Source: Oxyruncus cristatus
Lineage: Eukaryota > Chordata > Aves > Passeriformes > Cotingidae
Length of the DNA: 64,000 bases
Direction: 5' to 3'
Assembly: GCA_013399855.1 (NCBI GenBank)
Contig: VXAY01004090.1
Span: 128,731-192,730 of the forward strand
Shown here in pieces: positions 1-13,501 of this stretch (its first letter is position 1; every line of letters begins with the position of its first letter). The notes beneath the pieces are model-generated. The model was given only the letters and a program-made list of their open reading frames with translations. It had not been told where the DNA came from and made no database searches. Made by a program: the position numbers and the translations under genes.

Positions 1-889
1 AGAGAAAAAGAGCTGTTTCTTTTGAAAACAATACACTGTATTTTAGGAAGTGGAGCTCTTGTAAATTTTAATGATTTTTTGAGATAAAGGAAGAAGTGTA
101 CAGTTCCTCAAGCCAGGAGAACTAAACACAACCAAAGAAACCACCCACATACAAGGGCTACACCAGGTGTCTTCTAATTTCATTACTGTTATCCATGCTG
201 GTCTTTCATATACAAGAAAAACATTCCATGAAACAATTCCGGCAGGAAAACGCAAACTTTAGGCTTCTCATTGAGAAGTTTGTACCAAACTTTGGAATCC
301 AGCAAAAATATCAACTGAAATCAAGAGAGGGTTAATCCACAATAGAAATATTTCCCCAATTTCACATTTCTCCCTTCATGTCCACTGAAGACCTCCCTCC
401 CTATCTCTACTCTATACTATTCATATGAGGCTTTCTAAAGAGTTTGGAACAGTACAGATATCTTGTTTCTAGGTAAGCCAAAGCCTCTCTCTGTACCTGA
501 AGAGGAAAACCTTACATTTTGGCTTTGTTCCTAAAGCTCAAAAGATCAGGACTTGTGGATTGAAAGAGCCGGGTAGCCCAAACAGAGATCTCTCTTCAAG
601 GATCACCTGCACTCATGTAAGAGACAAGAAGAAGGAAAGAATTGTCTCCAAGACACATAGAACAAGGTCTTTTGTCTTCCCTTAGTTCAACCCACACCAT
701 GTACGTGACAAAGAGGTGGACAGCCCATTTTCAGAGGCATTCTCAGCACAAATATCAAGCAGCTCAATATAAGGTTGCCCTAAGAATAGTGACTGGAAGT
801 TCTCAATACACTTATTATAGGATTTTTTTAAAATGAAGACATTCAGACCAAAAAAATACACAGCAACAGTTACAGAGCTCCTTAAAAAG

Positions 890-906
890 AAAAAAAAAAA
901 AAAAAA
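890..906. repeat. Poly(A) tract, A17
   Basis: Uninterrupted run of 17 A, preceded by A5G. No recognisable retroposon body lies directly upstream, so the origin is unknown. Confidence 0.9.
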
Positions 907-1302
907 GAGCCTTTTTCACTTGCCAGTTTTTCAGAATGCCTTTGTTCTAAAGTGTGTTTTTTGTTGTGGGATTCCACCTGAACCTGATCTCTGTAGGCAG
1001 CAGCAGAACATAATGGTGCATTTTGGGGCAGGGAACAGCACCAAGTCAATGTGTCTCCAACCAGTCTGCACCCTTCTTAGGGGTCGAGCAGCAAGCTGCT
1101 GAATGGTTGTTTGTATCAACTCTGCAGGCAAGGCCAGTGGGTTATCTACAGCCAAAGAAGCGATGAAAACAGCTGTAGCTGATAGCAAACACTGCTAGTA
1201 GGTCACCACGACCTGGAGTGGTTGTTTCCAACCAAAAAAGCTGTCAAGCTCAGGTATCTCTGCTCATATTTATAGCTTTTAATACTTAGTCATAACACAT
1301 TG

Positions 1303-1319
1303 AAAAAAAAAAAAAAAAA
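1303..1319. repeat. Poly(A) tract, A17
   Basis: Uninterrupted run of 17 A in otherwise unique sequence. No target-site duplication or retroposon body was recognised around it. Confidence 0.9.
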
Positions 1320-2598
1320 GAGCTTTGCTCTTCTTTTGTGAAGACCTGCTAAACCATAAACATGATAGGTGCCTAGAAGGTCTTTCTCTTTTGGGAATGG
1401 CACTATAACTTTAAACATCATTATATAATCATGTGTGTGTCAGACATAGAATTATTTTACTTGCACACCATAGGTTCAAGTGAAGTATTATAAAGGGAAG
1501 AAATTAATTTCATTTTCAAAACTTCACACACAGAAAATGCAATTTGCAGCGTAACAAGTTCAAAACCAGCTCTTTTCAGCATCTTCTCTTTTGTCTAGCT
1601 ACAGCTTCATTGTTTTCTTATTCTTTGCAGTACACAGTAGTCTTTTTGAATGAAAAAAGCATTCCTTATTAGTCACACCAGGAAAATGAATTTTGCTTTC
1701 CAGCTGGTGAATGACGGTTATCAGAACTTTTATTCACATGTAGAAGATAACAATATAATAGCTAAGGAAGACCAATGAAATGTGTTTACTCTAATTTATC
1801 TGTTTTGCAACTTGTACTTTAAAAGCCACCTAATGCATGACATTAGTCATCTCTGGTAAATTTTGTGCCAAAACTTGATGGCCCTAAATTCAACTAAAAT
1901 CCAACAGATACCAGGGGACCACTTGTAGTGTTGTACTAAATACTCACTTAATGCTTTGTGGAGCTTTTTAATTATAGGAAAAGCAAAAGAAGCCAATATT
2001 CTGGGGCCTTGCACCCCTTAAAAAGGTAATATGTTCAGACCAAATAACCAAATTTCTTTAGGTACCAACTCTGACTGAAGTCTTTTATCTCAATAAAAAC
2101 CCCTAACCCTAATTTCTGGAGCTATACTCCACCAAGGCATAGAATCTTATTAAGTACTGTGCCTTGGTCTTTAAATCAGTCAGTTAAAAGGTTTAGTCAA
2201 ATCTGAAATTACTAACATGGATGTCTGTTCGTACGATATGATATCAGTCTTAATTTGGGTCTCTGCATCAGCTTCTCACTATCTAACTCGGGGAATATAT
2301 TGTGCAGGAAATTCAAAGCAGAATCTGCTCTCTTTCCTTTTCTTGCCTTATTTTAAATTTAGTTCAATTAATTCAAGGAGTTATAACCTCCTTAAGAAAG
2401 AAATGCTTTAAATATGCTAGCAGAATTTAACTTATAAGAGTTTGGCAACAAGTCATATTATTATTTACTGCAGCATTCAAACACCTCTTTGACTTCTCAC
2501 TCTTGCATAAGAAATTTCAGGGATGTGACAATGTGCACTTTCTATAGAAGGCAAATAGACCTCTGCATCACAAACATTTTTGACACTTTCCAATGCAG

Positions 2599-2709
2599 TT
2601 TACAGCCTCAAACAGACATTCCACTTCTCCCACCCACTCGCCATTGCATCCAAGGCCTACAGTCAACAAATTTTCAGAATTGAGAGTGGGAGTATTGCTA
2701 ATCTGACAG
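2599..2709 (+). other. Weak exon-like segment, phase 1-1
   Basis: The segment ends at ACAG|GTAAGT, a near-consensus splice donor, and starts after TTTCCAATGCAG, an acceptable acceptor. One frame is open throughout: two leading bases, 36 codons and one trailing base, so 111 bp with matching phase at both ends. The peptide (starting YSLKQTFHF) matches no family I recognise. A longer open frame runs on the opposite strand over the same bases, so the open reading may be chance. There is no linked second exon. Confidence 0.15.
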
Positions 2710-3449
2710 GTAAGTGCAGAGTCTAGTGACATGTTTGTGTGCATGTCCACATATGTAAGAGGGTATGGACACATTTCCCTATTCCTGTCTGCCATTTGCT
2801 CTACAAATGCCCTCTTAACTTCCCTAACCTTCTCAACCACATCCACTGACCTGGGGTCTAACAACGAATTTAAAGTAAGAGCCAGGAACAGAAGAGGAGG
2901 TATATATGTATATCAGAGAAGTGAAGTAAAGCCAAACTGGAAATAAGGCATAGGCTGAATGAAGGGGGAGGAAGAGAAGTGCTGCATGGGCAGACCCTTA
3001 GAAAGTACTTAATTCCTGTCAAAAGCCAAGGGGGTTGGTATCTATTTATCTCTAGGATCTTGACCTTGGAGTCTCACAGACACCACTCGAACATTTTTAG
3101 AAACTTATTTAGAAACTGAGGCACAAAAGGTGAAGCCCTCCTACCCCTGTGACAGTACCCACTACTATTGTGGCTCCTGACAACACTCCCAATTTTAATC
3201 AAAAGAGGCCAAATCAACTCTCTACACGTGTTCTATTGGATCATTTGAAGAACAGGGACTAACGTTCAGAACTTTTAACCTCCTTTCCCTAGTTTTAAAC
3301 ATTGAATTGTGCTTCCCATATTTCCTTCTAGTCTAGCTGAAAAGATATTTCACCTGACATTACTTGAAATCCAAACCATTTCTTCTGCAAAGAGAGGTGT
3401 ACAGATGTATGCTAAATCACCTCTCATTCCTCCTGCTTTCAGTGAAATT

Positions 3450-3506
3450 TTGATGAGGTCATTTATAGAGGTTCTTTCCAATCAAAATTTCTGTGATTCT
3501 GTGATT
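3450..3506 (+). mobile_element. CR1 LINE 3' tail, 5'-truncated
   Basis: GAGGTTCTTTCCAATC followed by TTTCTGTGATTCTGTGATT is the terminal block of CR1 in sense orientation: the AGGTCCCTTCCAACC-like motif plus two octamer tail units. Only about 57 bp remain, so the element was severely 5'-truncated or has decayed. CR1 inserts without a poly(A) tail, and none is seen. Confidence 0.8.
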
Positions 3507-5010
3507 ACTTTGTATGCATTCTTATAATGTGAGCTGACCCATTCCTATGGGGGCTTCTTTCTTTTATGAATAACTGAAGACAGTAGAAGAAAAATCATCA
3601 GACTACAGGACAACTAACTCTCATCGAATAACTGAAACTTTATTAACTCACGGAGCCCTGAGCTGTCCCTTCTGGTGAATAAAAATAGTTAAGAAGCAGC
3701 TGCTGTTTGCATGCAGAATGTGGATTAGTTTGAGAGCATCTCCATTTCTCTGGCTCAGCACACTGAATGTTTTTATTCCAATTACACAGGAAAGTAGTAG
3801 TTGCTAGTTCTCTGTAAAAAAGCGTTGCAACCCAGCATCAGTAAGAGATTTATACATCAGTTCCATTCAGATTAGGCAATTGTAGACAGCAAATTAAACC
3901 TCTGTTTTAGGAAGCTGGCTTCAGCACATGATGCAATAGCTTGAGGTTCAAGTTCCAGCTCTGTGAGGAAGACAATGCTCCTCTGTCCCTACAGCTGTAC
4001 CTGACCTGAGGAAGCAAGCGTGAAGGCCCTGCAACAACAACACTTTCAATAGAAAACCGACTATAATCATAACCAGATCTTGCCATCCCCTGAAAGTTTA
4101 ATTCGCAAAGTCTCTATTCCCTCTCTCTTCTTGCTTCCAACACCTTTACACGGCTGTGATCTTCAAGACACTGAAAAGACATGCCCTTAATGCTAGAAAA
4201 TTAAAGACCTGCATGTTTGGAACTCACGTGGGGGTTGATGCATGCAGAAAAGAGTGCAAAACACCAGGGCTTTAAGGGAGGAGGTGCAACAGTCTCCTCT
4301 GTAATACGTACATACACACAAAATTAGACCCGCAAGTGCATTTTCTAGGTCATCTTCTTCTCCCTCCTCTGCTCTCGCCTCCTCCCCTGAGTTTTCTTAA
4401 TTGTTCTGGGAAGGAATACATGTTTCCAAATGTATCATCAAACTTTATCATATGAAAACATATTGTCCTGGTTATTTTATATCCCAAACTACTGTGTTTG
4501 GAATGTTAGTCCTCAGTGAACTTTGCCAGTACAAAAATTTTGTACGCTTTCTTATGCTGTCAAGTGATTAGTTCCTACAAGATAATTTATTATCCTTCTT
4601 AAGCTAAGGACCAGGAATCCAAGGGCAAACACTAACACAGACAAGGGAATGTAATGAGTAGCAAAAGTATAAATTTATTTTAAAGGTACAATGCAAAACA
4701 CTGTCACAAAAACACCAAAAAGATCTTCCCTCACACCTCTGCAGATTGTCGTGTCTTGGATTTGATGGGACTCTACCGTGCTTTGCTTAATGTATGGTAG
4801 ACTGGAGAATCTGGTATTTAATGTGTAGTTTAAGAGCCAAACGTCCCTCTGAACTGGGCTGAATGTCCCCCCCCTGCCGATCAGCCTAACCACAATTCCT
4901 GAACACTCACAAGATTTGTGTGATGCAGTTACTAATTTGCCTCCTTACAACAGGTGTATGTTCATCTGCTTCCTCATGTATCCTATGACTATTTTTAAAT
5001 AATCTTTACC

Positions 5011-5027
5011 AAAAAAAAAAAAAAAAA
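5011..5027. repeat. Poly(A) tract, A17
   Basis: Uninterrupted 17-A run. It is the third run of exactly this length within the first 5.1 kb. Confidence 0.9.
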
Positions 5028-5195
5028 TCAAATAACCAGAGTTCTGGAAATTGCTTCTACCCTTCAGCAATTTTGTATAATAAATTAGGTGATAGTAGCA
5101 CTACTTGGATGGGTGGAGATAAGAGCCTGTCAGCACTCTCTTTTCAAACCCACTTTTTCAGAGACTTGCAATTCATCTACAGCTATTTGCTAGAG

Positions 5196-5238
5196 AAAAA
5201 AAAAAACAACAACAAAGCAAAACAACACCAACAAAAAA
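5196..5238. repeat. A-rich low-complexity tract with CAA units
   Basis: An A11 run is followed by degenerate CAA/CAAA units and ends in A6. Simple-sequence DNA; no function is inferred. Confidence 0.85.
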
Positions 5239-5489
5239 GGGATTTGAAAGCTCAGGCCTAGAGGAAGAACTTTAAAAAAAGGATGAATAATAGTATTTCA
5301 AGGTATACCTAAATAAATACTGAGGGAAGAGGGATGGACGGAAAAAAAGGAGGAGGAGGAAATGCTCTGATTCTCACTAATGTCATTCTATTTTCACTTA
5401 TATCCTCCCCTATCTTTGCCTAACCATGGCTTTATGTTGATCCTTTAAACCAATGGTGCATTGCACTAACACTGTTCATTTCATTTCAG

Positions 5490-5665
5490 TGCTGTTTATA
5501 TACACTAACTATTAATTGTCAATGTTCCTCTGAGACAGGTATTATCAACACGATTTTCTAGAAAGAGATGCAAAGCACAATTTTCCTCAGACCGTAACAG
5601 GAATTCTATGTGAGAGCCAGGAATAGATATAAGGAGTTCCCATTCCCTGTCCTAAACCAAGGTCA
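5490..5665 (-). mobile_element. Ancient MIR-like (CORE-SINE) relic
   Basis: Read on the plus strand the order is TGCTGTTTATATACACTAACT, then GAGACAGGTATTATCAACACGATTTTCTAG, then GAGAGCCAGGAATAGATATAAGGAGTTCC. This follows, in order and spacing, the reverse complement of MIR-type SINEs: a TGCTTTACA..ATTA block, GAGGTAGGTATTATTATCCCCATTTTACAG, and a GAGCCAGGA..AGGAGTCC block. Divergence is high. MIR-class repeats are known at low copy number in bird genomes. An L2/L3-type relic is an alternative. Confidence 0.42.
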
Positions 5666-7712
5666 CAGAACTCTCTCTGGCACAGGCTATTTCTGCAATA
5701 TTTTATGGAGGTGATTATCCTGTTATGGAACTATATTTTACACAGACTGGGATTTCCCTGGGATATATAAGAATTCCAAGTCATCTCACTGCCAGCTGAC
5801 AATACTTCTCATAAACAATGTAAGGGCCAGGACTAACACAGTTTAACAAAATACGGTTAAGAGGTGATTGTTACAAGCCCTGTAAGTCTTACAAGGTGGT
5901 AGGCAAGCATGCATTACTAATTTAAATGCCTTTATAGCTATGAAACACTTTAATTTACTCAATTTAAACTCCTCTCTTACATGAAGGACCCATAGCTGGT
6001 AAAGGGTAAAAGGACATAGCTAAAATGGTGGGAAATATTCAAGGGTGGAGTACCTGTCTGTGCTGGACATGGGGTCTCTTGCCTTTGGATGAGTTCAACA
6101 CAAGTTTCTTGCAGTTTTGGGCTTGGATCTCTAACACAACACAACTGGGTACATTCCAGGCGGACTGTCACAAGCCTGACAGATCTGTTATGTTCTCTGT
6201 CCTATTTGTTAGATTTTCAAGGTCTGAGCTATGGAATCATGACTTAGACTTTATTACTACACCTACTGTGCTAAATACATATGTTTGTTAGCATGATCCT
6301 TGGTTCCTGGGCCAAGTGCTTCAGAGAGGCTTATATCTGGATTGCTACTAAGATGTGGGTTTTTTAAATGAAACTGAGCTCACATCTTGGAAATAAATGA
6401 CGTGTCTACATTCCTTGTCCGGCAAGTACTTGTTGACACAGGCTCTGTACCACATTTGCCACATCTACAGAGCCTCCAGGTGATTCACTGTGTGGACTTG
6501 TGCTAACACCAGCTTACATCTTTCTGAACATTCATATCTGGCATATTCCATCTTAGTTACACTGAATAGCTGTCAGCATCTCCTAAAGGAAATCTCCTCA
6601 AAGCAATGTGTCAGGATTCTCAGAATCAAGGTTTCTGAAGTGTCAGTTTGAGGAAAAATGAAAACCAAAACTTTTCTGTTCCACTGAGTGACAGACATTT
6701 CCCTAGTAAACCTGCTTTCTGGCCACAGAGTGGTCTGAGTAGCTAGTGGATACAATTCTTCATTGAAGCTCTGTGAAGATTTTTACCTCTCAATGATACT
6801 CTCAGTACACTCAATAGCCAAGTGACTCAAAAGAACATCACAAACTACCTTAATACTTCATCAGATCATTCTGTGCCATCTCTCCTCGGATTATAGATCA
6901 TTAACTTCTACAGGGAGTCAGCGGAATTCCCATCAGTAATCTTTCTTCTCATTCAGGTTTCCATTACATTCAGCACAACCCCCAGCTAGGCTCTCTTAAA
7001 AAATCCTGTCCTTAATGCTTATTAGTATCAAGGGCTTAAAACTGAATGAAATATAATCAGAAAAGTGAAAGTAATAAATATATATATTTTAATAATGAGA
7101 ATATTTCTGACAGCTACACTGGAAACATGAAAGCTCCTTTTCAAAGATCAGGAGAACTGTTCAGTGACAGTTTTCAGTTCTATTGTTATTATCACTTAAA
7201 TATATTTATATAACAGTTCTTTATCACCATTCTCTTCCATGACATCTTTTACAGCTAAGATGAATGTCTATATATAGCCCTCTCTTAGTCAATAATTAGT
7301 TTGCAAAATCAAGAAGCTTAAGTAGCTGTGCATCATTTCTATTTGAAAGTACCTCATTTTATGTAATTATTTTGTATAATTTAAAGCAAAAATATATTTT
7401 AAAAAATAAGTGTCTGACAAAACTCTGAACTTCTTCAAAATGTTCAGTAACCCATAGCTATGTGCCTCCTGTCCTATTTTTTCCATAAGTAAACTTCATT
7501 GCAGTGCTTATGGACCACAACAATCAGCTCTTCTTTATTACTAGCTTAAAAAAGAAACCTATTTCCCACCATGGTTGTATGTTCACAGGTACAATAAAGA
7601 GGGTATTCATAGTGTCCTTTAGTTTCAGACGAATTTTAAGTAATCTACAGTGGCAAAAATCAGACTCCATTGCTGCACTACCATTGAATATTCTTGTTGT
7701 GATGACAGAAGC
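5666..7712. other. Unique AT-rich sequence
   Basis: No gene or recognisable repeat. The section from about 7.07 to 7.41 kb is especially AT-rich, with short (TA)n stretches. Confidence 0.6.
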
Positions 7713-7790
7713 ATCACATCAAGATAGGGTTGGAACTAGATTGTCTTTAAGATCCCCTTCAACAGAAACCATTCTATGATTCTATGATAG
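7713..7790 (+). mobile_element. CR1 LINE 3' end, 5'-truncated
   Basis: GGGTTGGAACTAGATTGTC, then TTTAAGATCCCCTTCAACAG, then CCATTCTATGATTCTATGAT is the canonical last 75 bp of CR1 in sense orientation, including both octamers intact. Upstream similarity stops abruptly near 7713, as expected from a 5'-truncated insertion. Confidence 0.9.
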
Positions 7791-10700
7791 CAAGCACTGT
7801 GAGACATCCAGTCCAGTGTCCAGACACTGATAGCAGCTAGAGGATGCTCTGGCAAAATTTGGAAAAAAGGTTAGTGATTCAAAATTATGTAGGGATTGAG
7901 GATCTCACCTTCAACAGAATTTTCCTTCAGTGTAGAAATTTTTTTAAATAAACCCCAGTATAATAAACACCTTAATTTAAAAAAAGCCACTTTTAGCATT
8001 GTTTTCTTAATTTAAACTGTCTCAGGGAGTCTCCTACCAGTCACCCAGCTCCTTCACAGCATGCAGGGAGCTCGTGGGTAGGGCAGTGGCAGAAAATGAG
8101 ACACGGTACTCTCATACAAACAGAAATATTTTTAACATCTGATTTTTATGTTTTTTGAAAAATGCCTTGGCATTTCCCTCCCAGACACTGGCCAGTGCCA
8201 GTGGGTGACAGCTGGCAAGGGAGCTTCGTCCAAATAACACAAAACGGTAACGCTTTTTTGCATTCCCTAACCAGTGATTGAATAACTCCTGCATGATTGA
8301 GGGGATGGGCCTAAAATTTCAGAAGCTTCATGATATAGGCACTTTTTTTTCCATTTTCAATTTAGCCGGACATTACCAGTATTGCTTCCTTTTCTTCTTG
8401 CCTCCTTCACTCTTGCCCAGGCCACTGCCTTCTCATCCTACCCCTAAGCTGCTGACTTTGCATCGTCCTTCCTCATGCCTTTTCCTCCCTTTGTCTCACC
8501 AGAACTCTCCTGCTGCTGCCTCCTACCTCTCCTTAGGCTTCTGCCACCCTGTGTCTCCTGTAATATTGATTTCTGCAGCACCCATGCTGAGTTCAAGATA
8601 ACAAACTCAGGATCACTTACAAAGTCGCTGTCAACTCCTCTCTGGTACCAGAGTACCTCACCAGTGCAATGCTGCTCAGTGGTGGGGAACAAGAAGTTCT
8701 GAAGAGTAGGGTGCACCTTTATAAAATTTTTAATACTGGGAGGGGTTCTTGGCAAGGTCCCACAGCCTTATGACCTGCTACTTTGGCCTCAGAAGATCTC
8801 AGACTGTTGGCCTTTGTGTACAACGTAAAGTTCTTTTCCCGCACTCATTGGTGATGGGTGGGAACTGCAGGAGGAAACTTGTAGTTGTTCTTCAGCCAGG
8901 AGTGTTAAACTGTAGGAGATTAGGGAATGCCTAACAGAAAGAAAAAGATATGGTCGGGTAAATTTGCTTGGGCTTACACCCCATGCCTAGCTTGCATAAA
9001 GGCAATGCTAGAGAAGAAAACTCTCCCTGCCTTGAGCATTGTACTCCAATGAACAAATCCTCTGTGACTCAAGTGATCATACCCTGAGTCTCTTGCCAGT
9101 GGCAATCCTGCATCTCCTCTGCAGCTCCTTCTATTGCTGAGCATTTTTATTTAACACCACAGTAGCCTAACAAGAATGATATGTGGAAGTAGGTTTCTCA
9201 GTTCCACTGTCAATGTTATGCATAGCAAGTGGCAGCAATGTTCCAGCTGACTTCCTCTGCTGATTGCCCATGAATAGGCAGCAAACTCTTTCAAAGGTTC
9301 TGGAACCCTCTACAATATATCAGTCTCTATAGATGGATCACAGAAGTCAGCATGATTATGAATACGTTGTATTTTTATATCTCTCCAGTTCAGGCCCCAA
9401 AAAAATCAGAAATTAAATACGCCAGTGGAGTCAGAGGTTATGTCCACATCTGCAAGTAGTAGGGATGAATCCACAGAATGAAGATCCGGTAAGAAGGACT
9501 AAACCACATCATCACACGTATGTCTTGTGTTACACTTTGAAATAGTCTTAATCTGTTTTTATAAACTGAATATACATAAGATTTTGGCAGAATACTTGAT
9601 GTATTTCTGGAGTGAATCTTTCTGCTTATTTTCATCAAAAAGGCATCCTGTTTCCACACCCCAAGCCTACTCTGTAATGCAAAATAAATTGGGACACATG
9701 GGTAGGGCTGAGGGATTAACGTAAAAAAATCATTTAGAATTCGAATGAATATTCCAACTACTTCATCCATTGTGCTTGAATTCATGTGGATACATCAAGA
9801 AGCTAAAGCATGCAAGGCCTTGAGCGAGTCTGTGTATCATGCCTAGTTGGAAAAGTACTTTACACTCATCTCAAACTGCTGCTTCTTACAGTAACCAGTT
9901 CTAGACTATGACAATATAGAGACTATTCTCAATTAAGAACTGACATACCAGAGTTTGTTCAAGAGACTAACAATGCCAGTACAGAAAACTAGTAGTTTTC
10001 TAGTCGTTTGATAATAATAAAAATAATAAATATGAATGTCAAGCATAGAAATTTTGGCAGTTGAAGAAACAAGTGGGTTTACAAGTATGCTCACCTTGGA
10101 TAGAAGACTATGTCACTATTTGGCTGTTTCAGCTAAAACTGAGAAATAGTAGGAAAAAAAGCTACCAAAACCAGCTATTGTGCTGGAGGACCAGTTGGGA
10201 TAGAAGTGCTAGGAGAAAAAAAAAAGGAGACAGGGTCGAGAGGTAAGTATATCTTATCCCTTTAAAAAAGAAATTAAATTATGCTAGGACAGATATAAAA
10301 ATAAACCTAAATCAAAAGGAAAGTAGGATTTATCAAAATAGCTGGTCAAGGTCAACAAACAGAGAAGTCATTCATCTTTCAGTAGAATCTCCTCAATATC
10401 TATTTTCAGTACATAGAAGTAAAAGAGGTAAGACAGAATAACACTTCCATATGAGAGTCAGAATTGTGGCTGAAATATAATTTAGGAAACATGTTAGTCA
10501 ATCTGTAATCCCTTCCTGGCTCTCTTAATAAAAGCAAAATGAACAGGATATTAAGAGCCTGGAGAAAACTCTCCTGCAATACTGAACGAACAATTCAGCA
10601 AAGCGAGTAAGCACATACTGTCATTTTAGCATGCATTGAAGTTTCAGCATCTTCAGTGAGAATCTGATCTATGTCTGGGCACTCCTCTTAAAAGAGATCT

Positions 10701-13501
10701 GTGAATGTGGGTCTATCTTACACAAAAGTCATCCTTCAATCTATGGACATGAATCTGTCCGGTGGAGCATCTCTAGGACTCAGGGAATACACATGCATGT
10801 GCCAATCCTGCAAGATTATGAACAAGACAGTTCTGCAAAACAACTCCTGGCACCTGATGGACATATTTTAAAACCTGCTTATCCCCTCTCTTCTTCGGCT
10901 CTGTACTGCTGTGATGGGAACACCGGTACTTCCCTACTGGAAACGCGAAAAGTGTTCAAGTGTGTTAAACTGCAGTTGTGGCATTTCAGGTAGACACTAC
11001 CCTGTCTTTCAAACTAAACTGCTCTGAATTATTTGCAGTTTCAAGGTCAAGGATCATAAAACTGGACATCATTGAAAAGAAAGGTCCAGGACAAGGTCAA
11101 CTATCAAAGTCCAGGAAATCAAGCTGACAAGGAAAGCTTCCTGCAGGCACAGTGAGGGCTCTTCCACTGCCTTCTTTGCAACATATGGTGTAGTAAGACA
11201 TGAACACTGGTTCCACTCCCTGGAACCAGAAGACTGTAAAATTATTGCATGAAGAACAGATAAAAATCGGTATGATGGTTCTGATGTGGTGCATTTCTTG
11301 CACTCACTTCTGTGCCCATAGGAATAGAAGTCTGTATTTGACACAAAATTAAAACTAAAAACTGTAAATCAAGAGTGTAAGCAATACTGCATTCCTATAT
11401 CCTGCACTGTCACTTTGGAAGGAGCCAGTTAATAACCTGACCTGGTTACTTTAGCACTTGGAGATATTTGCCTGTACTTTGAATTCCTCTGTTGTCTATT
11501 CCACTATCTATACTTTGAAACTCTCCTATTCTGAGGACGTATTTTATCCTCTGTCACCCAGAATATAAATTGTCATTCCAGAGTATTACTCCCCTTCCTG
11601 AGTTCAAGAACCACATTAGTAGAAGTCATAATATTATGATCATGCCTAGATCCACGACTTTATGCCATGTAATTAAAAGATTTCCTAAAAAGAAACATTC
11701 TTACTTCTTATTCAAACTTCTTTTCTTGTTAACAATGGATCTGCACCCATAAATCTAGAAATATAACCCTATGTTGTCCAAAGCAAAAAGTCATGTACTT
11801 AGATATGGGTTGCAGAAGAAATAGAAATGAGGAAAAGGTATTTGAAGTGAGGTGGTATTCTGTACACATATCAGTGTAGCTCATGCATGCTCGATGGTGG
11901 TATCAAAGGGTATTAATCTGACACATGTTGAACCAGCCCAAGATAAATCAGTTCACTCATGCTTCTTCTCATCCCTCTGAAAATGATCACTATCCCACAC
12001 ATCCACTCTTCATTTGAGAAGTAGTTCATACACCACCACAAGAAGATAAAACATTGACTGTGACTAACATAATGAGCCTGAAGCACTAAAGAAAGAGGTG
12101 GGGAAAAAGTTTTGAAATTTATGATTTTTATTCTCTTGCTTCCTCCTAACAGGATCTGAAAATCATGAAAGAACTTAAGTTCATCAAAGAATATCCTTTG
12201 AAAATCACGCTTACAGGCAGGAATACAAATTGGATACTAGTCCCTAGGCCACTGGCCTACCTTTGTAGAAGGGTGGCTTGCATTTAATTTCCCCTCTGAC
12301 TAACAATTCACCTTTATTAATTAGGATTAAAACAAGAGGATTTAAGTTTTTAAAGTCAAAGTAAAAAAATAAATACAAATTGTTCTTATAAAAAAATTCA
12401 AATTAAAGAAGCTTCTAAACTGTTAAACTCTTGATGCTATTTATATCACTAGTAGCATCGTGACACAGCAATTAAATTATAACCCTTTCACTAATAGAAC
12501 ATATTCTTGCCTATTTAAAACAGAAGTCAGGAAACAAGAAACTTTACTTCAGGAAAGTCTGAAGTAACCAGAGATGTAGGCAGGCCAGAGTTAGAGGAAA
12601 AGCAGAAGGTAGACTACTAATTTGTATATGTTTGACTATAACCTAGTTTGAGTTCAAGTGTATTATACGAAGCAATATAGGATGTGTCATTAACTTGTAG
12701 TTGAACTACATTTAGGGAGCATTAAACCATCTATAACCTATTTCACAAAGTTTCTTCATTTTATTTAGGCTACTCTGTCACATAGAAAATTAGAAAATCA
12801 TATGGTCTTCCCTAGTTTGTGGACTGTATAACTAGAATCTGATTTTTGTAGATTAGACGTTCTTGAGGATTAGCAAAGTTACACAGACGAATTAAAATAA
12901 TTACTATCACTTTTTTTTATATATATAATTGCTCATTTCCTACTCTATTTTGACATAGAGGAACAGTTTCAATGTCATCCAGTATTTAAGAATAGCAAAG
13001 AAAAGGACTGAGACAAAATTTGTAACCCCCTTGTAAAATCATTAGATTTGACCCAGTAATCCAAGAACCAAACTTGTTTACTCAAAACCAGTAAGTTTTA
13101 AAAACAAGTCATACTTTTTAATTATTTCAGTTATATGACAAACAACATTGGTTATACTTGAATGTCAAGCCATTATGCATATGGGGAAAAATATAGTCCA
13201 ACCCAGTACTTTTGTAAAAAAAAAAAGTGGGATGGGATTGCATTACACAGTCAGAAAAGAAACTTCTCTGGCTAACTGCGCCACCTTATGATTTAAATTT
13301 AAATGAAAAATTAAATGATTGTCCAGTCCCAAGAAGAAAACACTTACTTAACGATATTACCATACACTTAAAAATGGGTTCAGGAGCTTACTTTGTTTCT
13401 TTCTTACAGAGAGGTGCAGGATTGTATACTTCACTACTGGCTCTTCTGTTTAAAAACCATGTCAATAATATAAATGGAAAAAAATATATTCAATTTTGCT
13501 G
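7791..13501. other. Unique non-coding sequence
   Basis: Nearly 6 kb with no recognisable gene or transposon apart from the pyrimidine-rich tract listed separately. The longest open frame (115 codons, minus strand, near 9.4-9.8 kb) has no recognisable domain and is treated as chance. Confidence 0.55.
8384..8560. repeat. Pyrimidine-rich tract on the plus strand
   Basis: About 177 bp made mostly of CTTCC, CCTCC and TCTCC-like words, strongly pyrimidine-biased on the plus strand. The bias opens long frames on both strands here, which are therefore not evidence for a gene. It could be a decayed simple repeat. Confidence 0.6.

Larger units (their letters stand above)
1..3449. other. Unique non-coding sequence with A-runs
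   Basis: AT-rich sequence with no recognisable gene. Open frames on both strands are under about 100 codons, overlap one another and match no family I know. It contains two A17 tracts and one weak exon-like segment, each listed separately. Confidence 0.6.
3507..5489. other. Unique non-coding sequence
   Basis: No gene or recognisable transposon apart from the A-rich tracts listed separately. A 72-codon minus-strand frame near 4.68-4.89 kb shows no family signature. Confidence 0.6.

Noticed and set aside
2101..2112. Two telomere-type CCCTAA units
   Set aside because: Only two units, fully explicable by chance; no interstitial telomeric array.
2568..2864. 98-codon minus-strand frame
   Set aside because: No domain, no paired splice sites, and it overlaps a plus-strand exon-like segment; frames of this length are expected by chance in 64 kb.
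3095..3140. MIR-like words (AGAAACTGAGGCACAAAAGG)
   Set aside because: One short block only, without the neighbouring MIR blocks; similar single-block hits at about 26447 and 32640 were rejected for the same reason.
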